In this document: positions 62,823 to 64,000 of the stretch, piece after piece
Numbering within the stretch: position 1 is the first letter of the stretch
Layout: the number at the start of each line of letters is the position of its first letter
Made by a program: the position numbers and the translations under genes
Source of the DNA: Montifringilla adamsi
Taxonomy: Eukaryota; Chordata; Aves; Passeriformes; Passeridae
NCBI GenBank assembly: GCA_017590115.1
Contig: JAGGNK010007559.1
Span: forward strand, 4,796,020-4,860,019
Length of the DNA stretch: 64,000 nucleotides
Direction: 5' to 3'
Notes under the pieces: generated by a model
Databases searched by the model: none
What the model was told of the DNA's origin: nothing
Seen by the model: the letters and a program-made list of their open reading frames with translations, nothing else

Positions 62823-63827
62823 TTGACTAATTTCTCTTCTTGCAGAAAGAATAAAAAAGAAAAAAAAATGTTTTTTACATGTCCTCTAGCCCAAATTCTG
62901 GACATGCTCCCACAGCCTTTACCCACACAATAAAAGGCCATCCATGCTGATTTTTAAGGTTTAAACCCTACACTCGACATGCAGGCTAAGCTGCTTTATA
63001 GTCTCTGGAAAGCTTCTGTGTGAATGGAAAGAGCCCAAGCAGGGCTCAGTAAGGACAGACACATGGACAGGTTTGGAGTGTGTGGTGAGAACACTGCACA
63101 CCTTGTGAGTGGTGTGTGCATGTGAGCCATGCTGTGCGTGGGCAGCACACTGCCTCTTCTCCCTTCTGGAATAATGTGTTCTTGGGAAAGGAAATAGCTT
63201 CTTTTCACTTGGAAAAAAAAAATCTTGCTAATAAATTCACAGCTTTTATAGTAAAGTCAGTGCAAAGATTAATTTTGTAATATAAGTTCACTACAAGAAC
63301 AAGCTGAAAAATATTGTAGGTATAATAAATGCCACAAAGGACAAATGGCTCTTCTCACACGTCCTAACAGTGTCCCTAAAGCCCAGGTCTGTATTCACTT
63401 TCCAGGTGCATTGGTTTAATTAAATTTGAAGGAACTACTCTGGATTTACCTTTTCAAGTGAGAACAGGTTTTGTCTTTCTCAGTGAGAACACTCCCTTGA
63501 ATAACTGATTGCAGGAACAGATACACTGAAGTAGGAATTTGAGTCAATGTTCCACCACACTGAGTGATGGGTTTCAGATCACTGTTCTCATCACCATGAT
63601 CATACTATTCACACCTTTCAGCTGAGTGCACTGAGCTTAGAATCAGCTGGGTGTGATGAGGATGACACTGTTCACCAAGAGGTAAATATAATCCTAATGT
63701 AAATCCCTGCTCTGAACAGGTAACCTGTGAATTCAGGCACTACTTCAACTGAGGCAACGCCTGAGCAAGGACCACACAAGGAAGACAAAGGGGAACACAA
63801 AGGCCATACCCTCTATTCTCATACATA

Positions 63828-63839
63828 AAATAACAAAAC

Positions 63840-63870
<31 letters not shown>

Positions 63871-63881
63871 AAAAAAATCAA
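63828..63881. repeat. A-rich low-complexity tract
   Basis: A run of A with regular C interruptions (CAAAA, CAAAC), similar in composition to the tract at 46.5 kb. Confidence 0.88.
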
Positions 63882-64000
63882 ACCCCAAAGCTCAAGTTAG
63901 GTGTAAAACCAATTCAGAAATGTTCTTTTGGTGGGAGCAGGACTGGATGGACTCCATTGCTTCTTTTGTTACAAAAACATGCATTACTGGGGTTGTAGGA

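Noticed and set aside
45561..64000. Expected STXBP4 3' exons upstream of HLF
   Set aside because: I looked for a WW-domain-like exon on the minus strand and found none, so the gene is not claimed here.

Overview
The window looks like a bird nuclear genome segment. It contains short fragments of CR1-type LINEs, a decayed betaretrovirus-like provirus, mixed AT-rich and CpG-island DNA, and one recognisable vertebrate gene. That gene is HLF (hepatic leukemia factor), a PAR-bZIP transcription factor, encoded on the minus strand in four coding exons. The order CR1/ERV/HLF suggests Aves, possibly a songbird, but the sequence alone does not prove the species.

Layout, left to right on the + strand. 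Positions 1-1690 hold a minus-strand endogenous retrovirus remnant: dUTPase, protease and integrase pieces, then a polypurine tract, then an LTR that runs off the left edge. Positions 1700-5440 are gene-free and include a strikingly AT-rich block (2950-5350) with degenerate internal repeats. The HLF 3' UTR (about 5470-9415) ends at a well-formed polyadenylation signal. HLF coding exons are 9416-9637 (exon 4), 12530-12750 (exon 3), 39282-39617 (exon 2) and 40808-40913 (exon 1). All four have consensus splice sites and matching phases, giving an 885-nt CDS (294 residues). The 26.5-kb intron 2 holds two internal CpG islands (14.06-14.56 kb and about 34.73-35.06 kb) and two CR1 fragments. The HLF promoter CpG island is at about 40.9-41.34 kb, with an E-box, a CRE and an inverted CCAAT box.

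Upstream of HLF (41.6-64 kb) I found no protein-coding exon. This stretch has CR1 fragments in both orientations, an orphan CpG island at 44.48-45.56 kb carrying an E-box, a ROR/REV-ERB-type element and a 13-unit 20-bp minisatellite, a smaller GC-rich patch near 52.0-52.3 kb, and simple repeats. In mammals STXBP4 lies upstream of HLF. I looked for its WW-domain exon and did not see it, so it probably lies beyond the right edge.

The most interesting signals are regulatory. PAR-bZIP genes are clock outputs, and here canonical CACGTG E-boxes occur in the promoter, in a cluster of three within 118 bp in the intron-2 CpG island, and beside a perfect RORE in the upstream orphan island. I saw no clear new multi-gene system.
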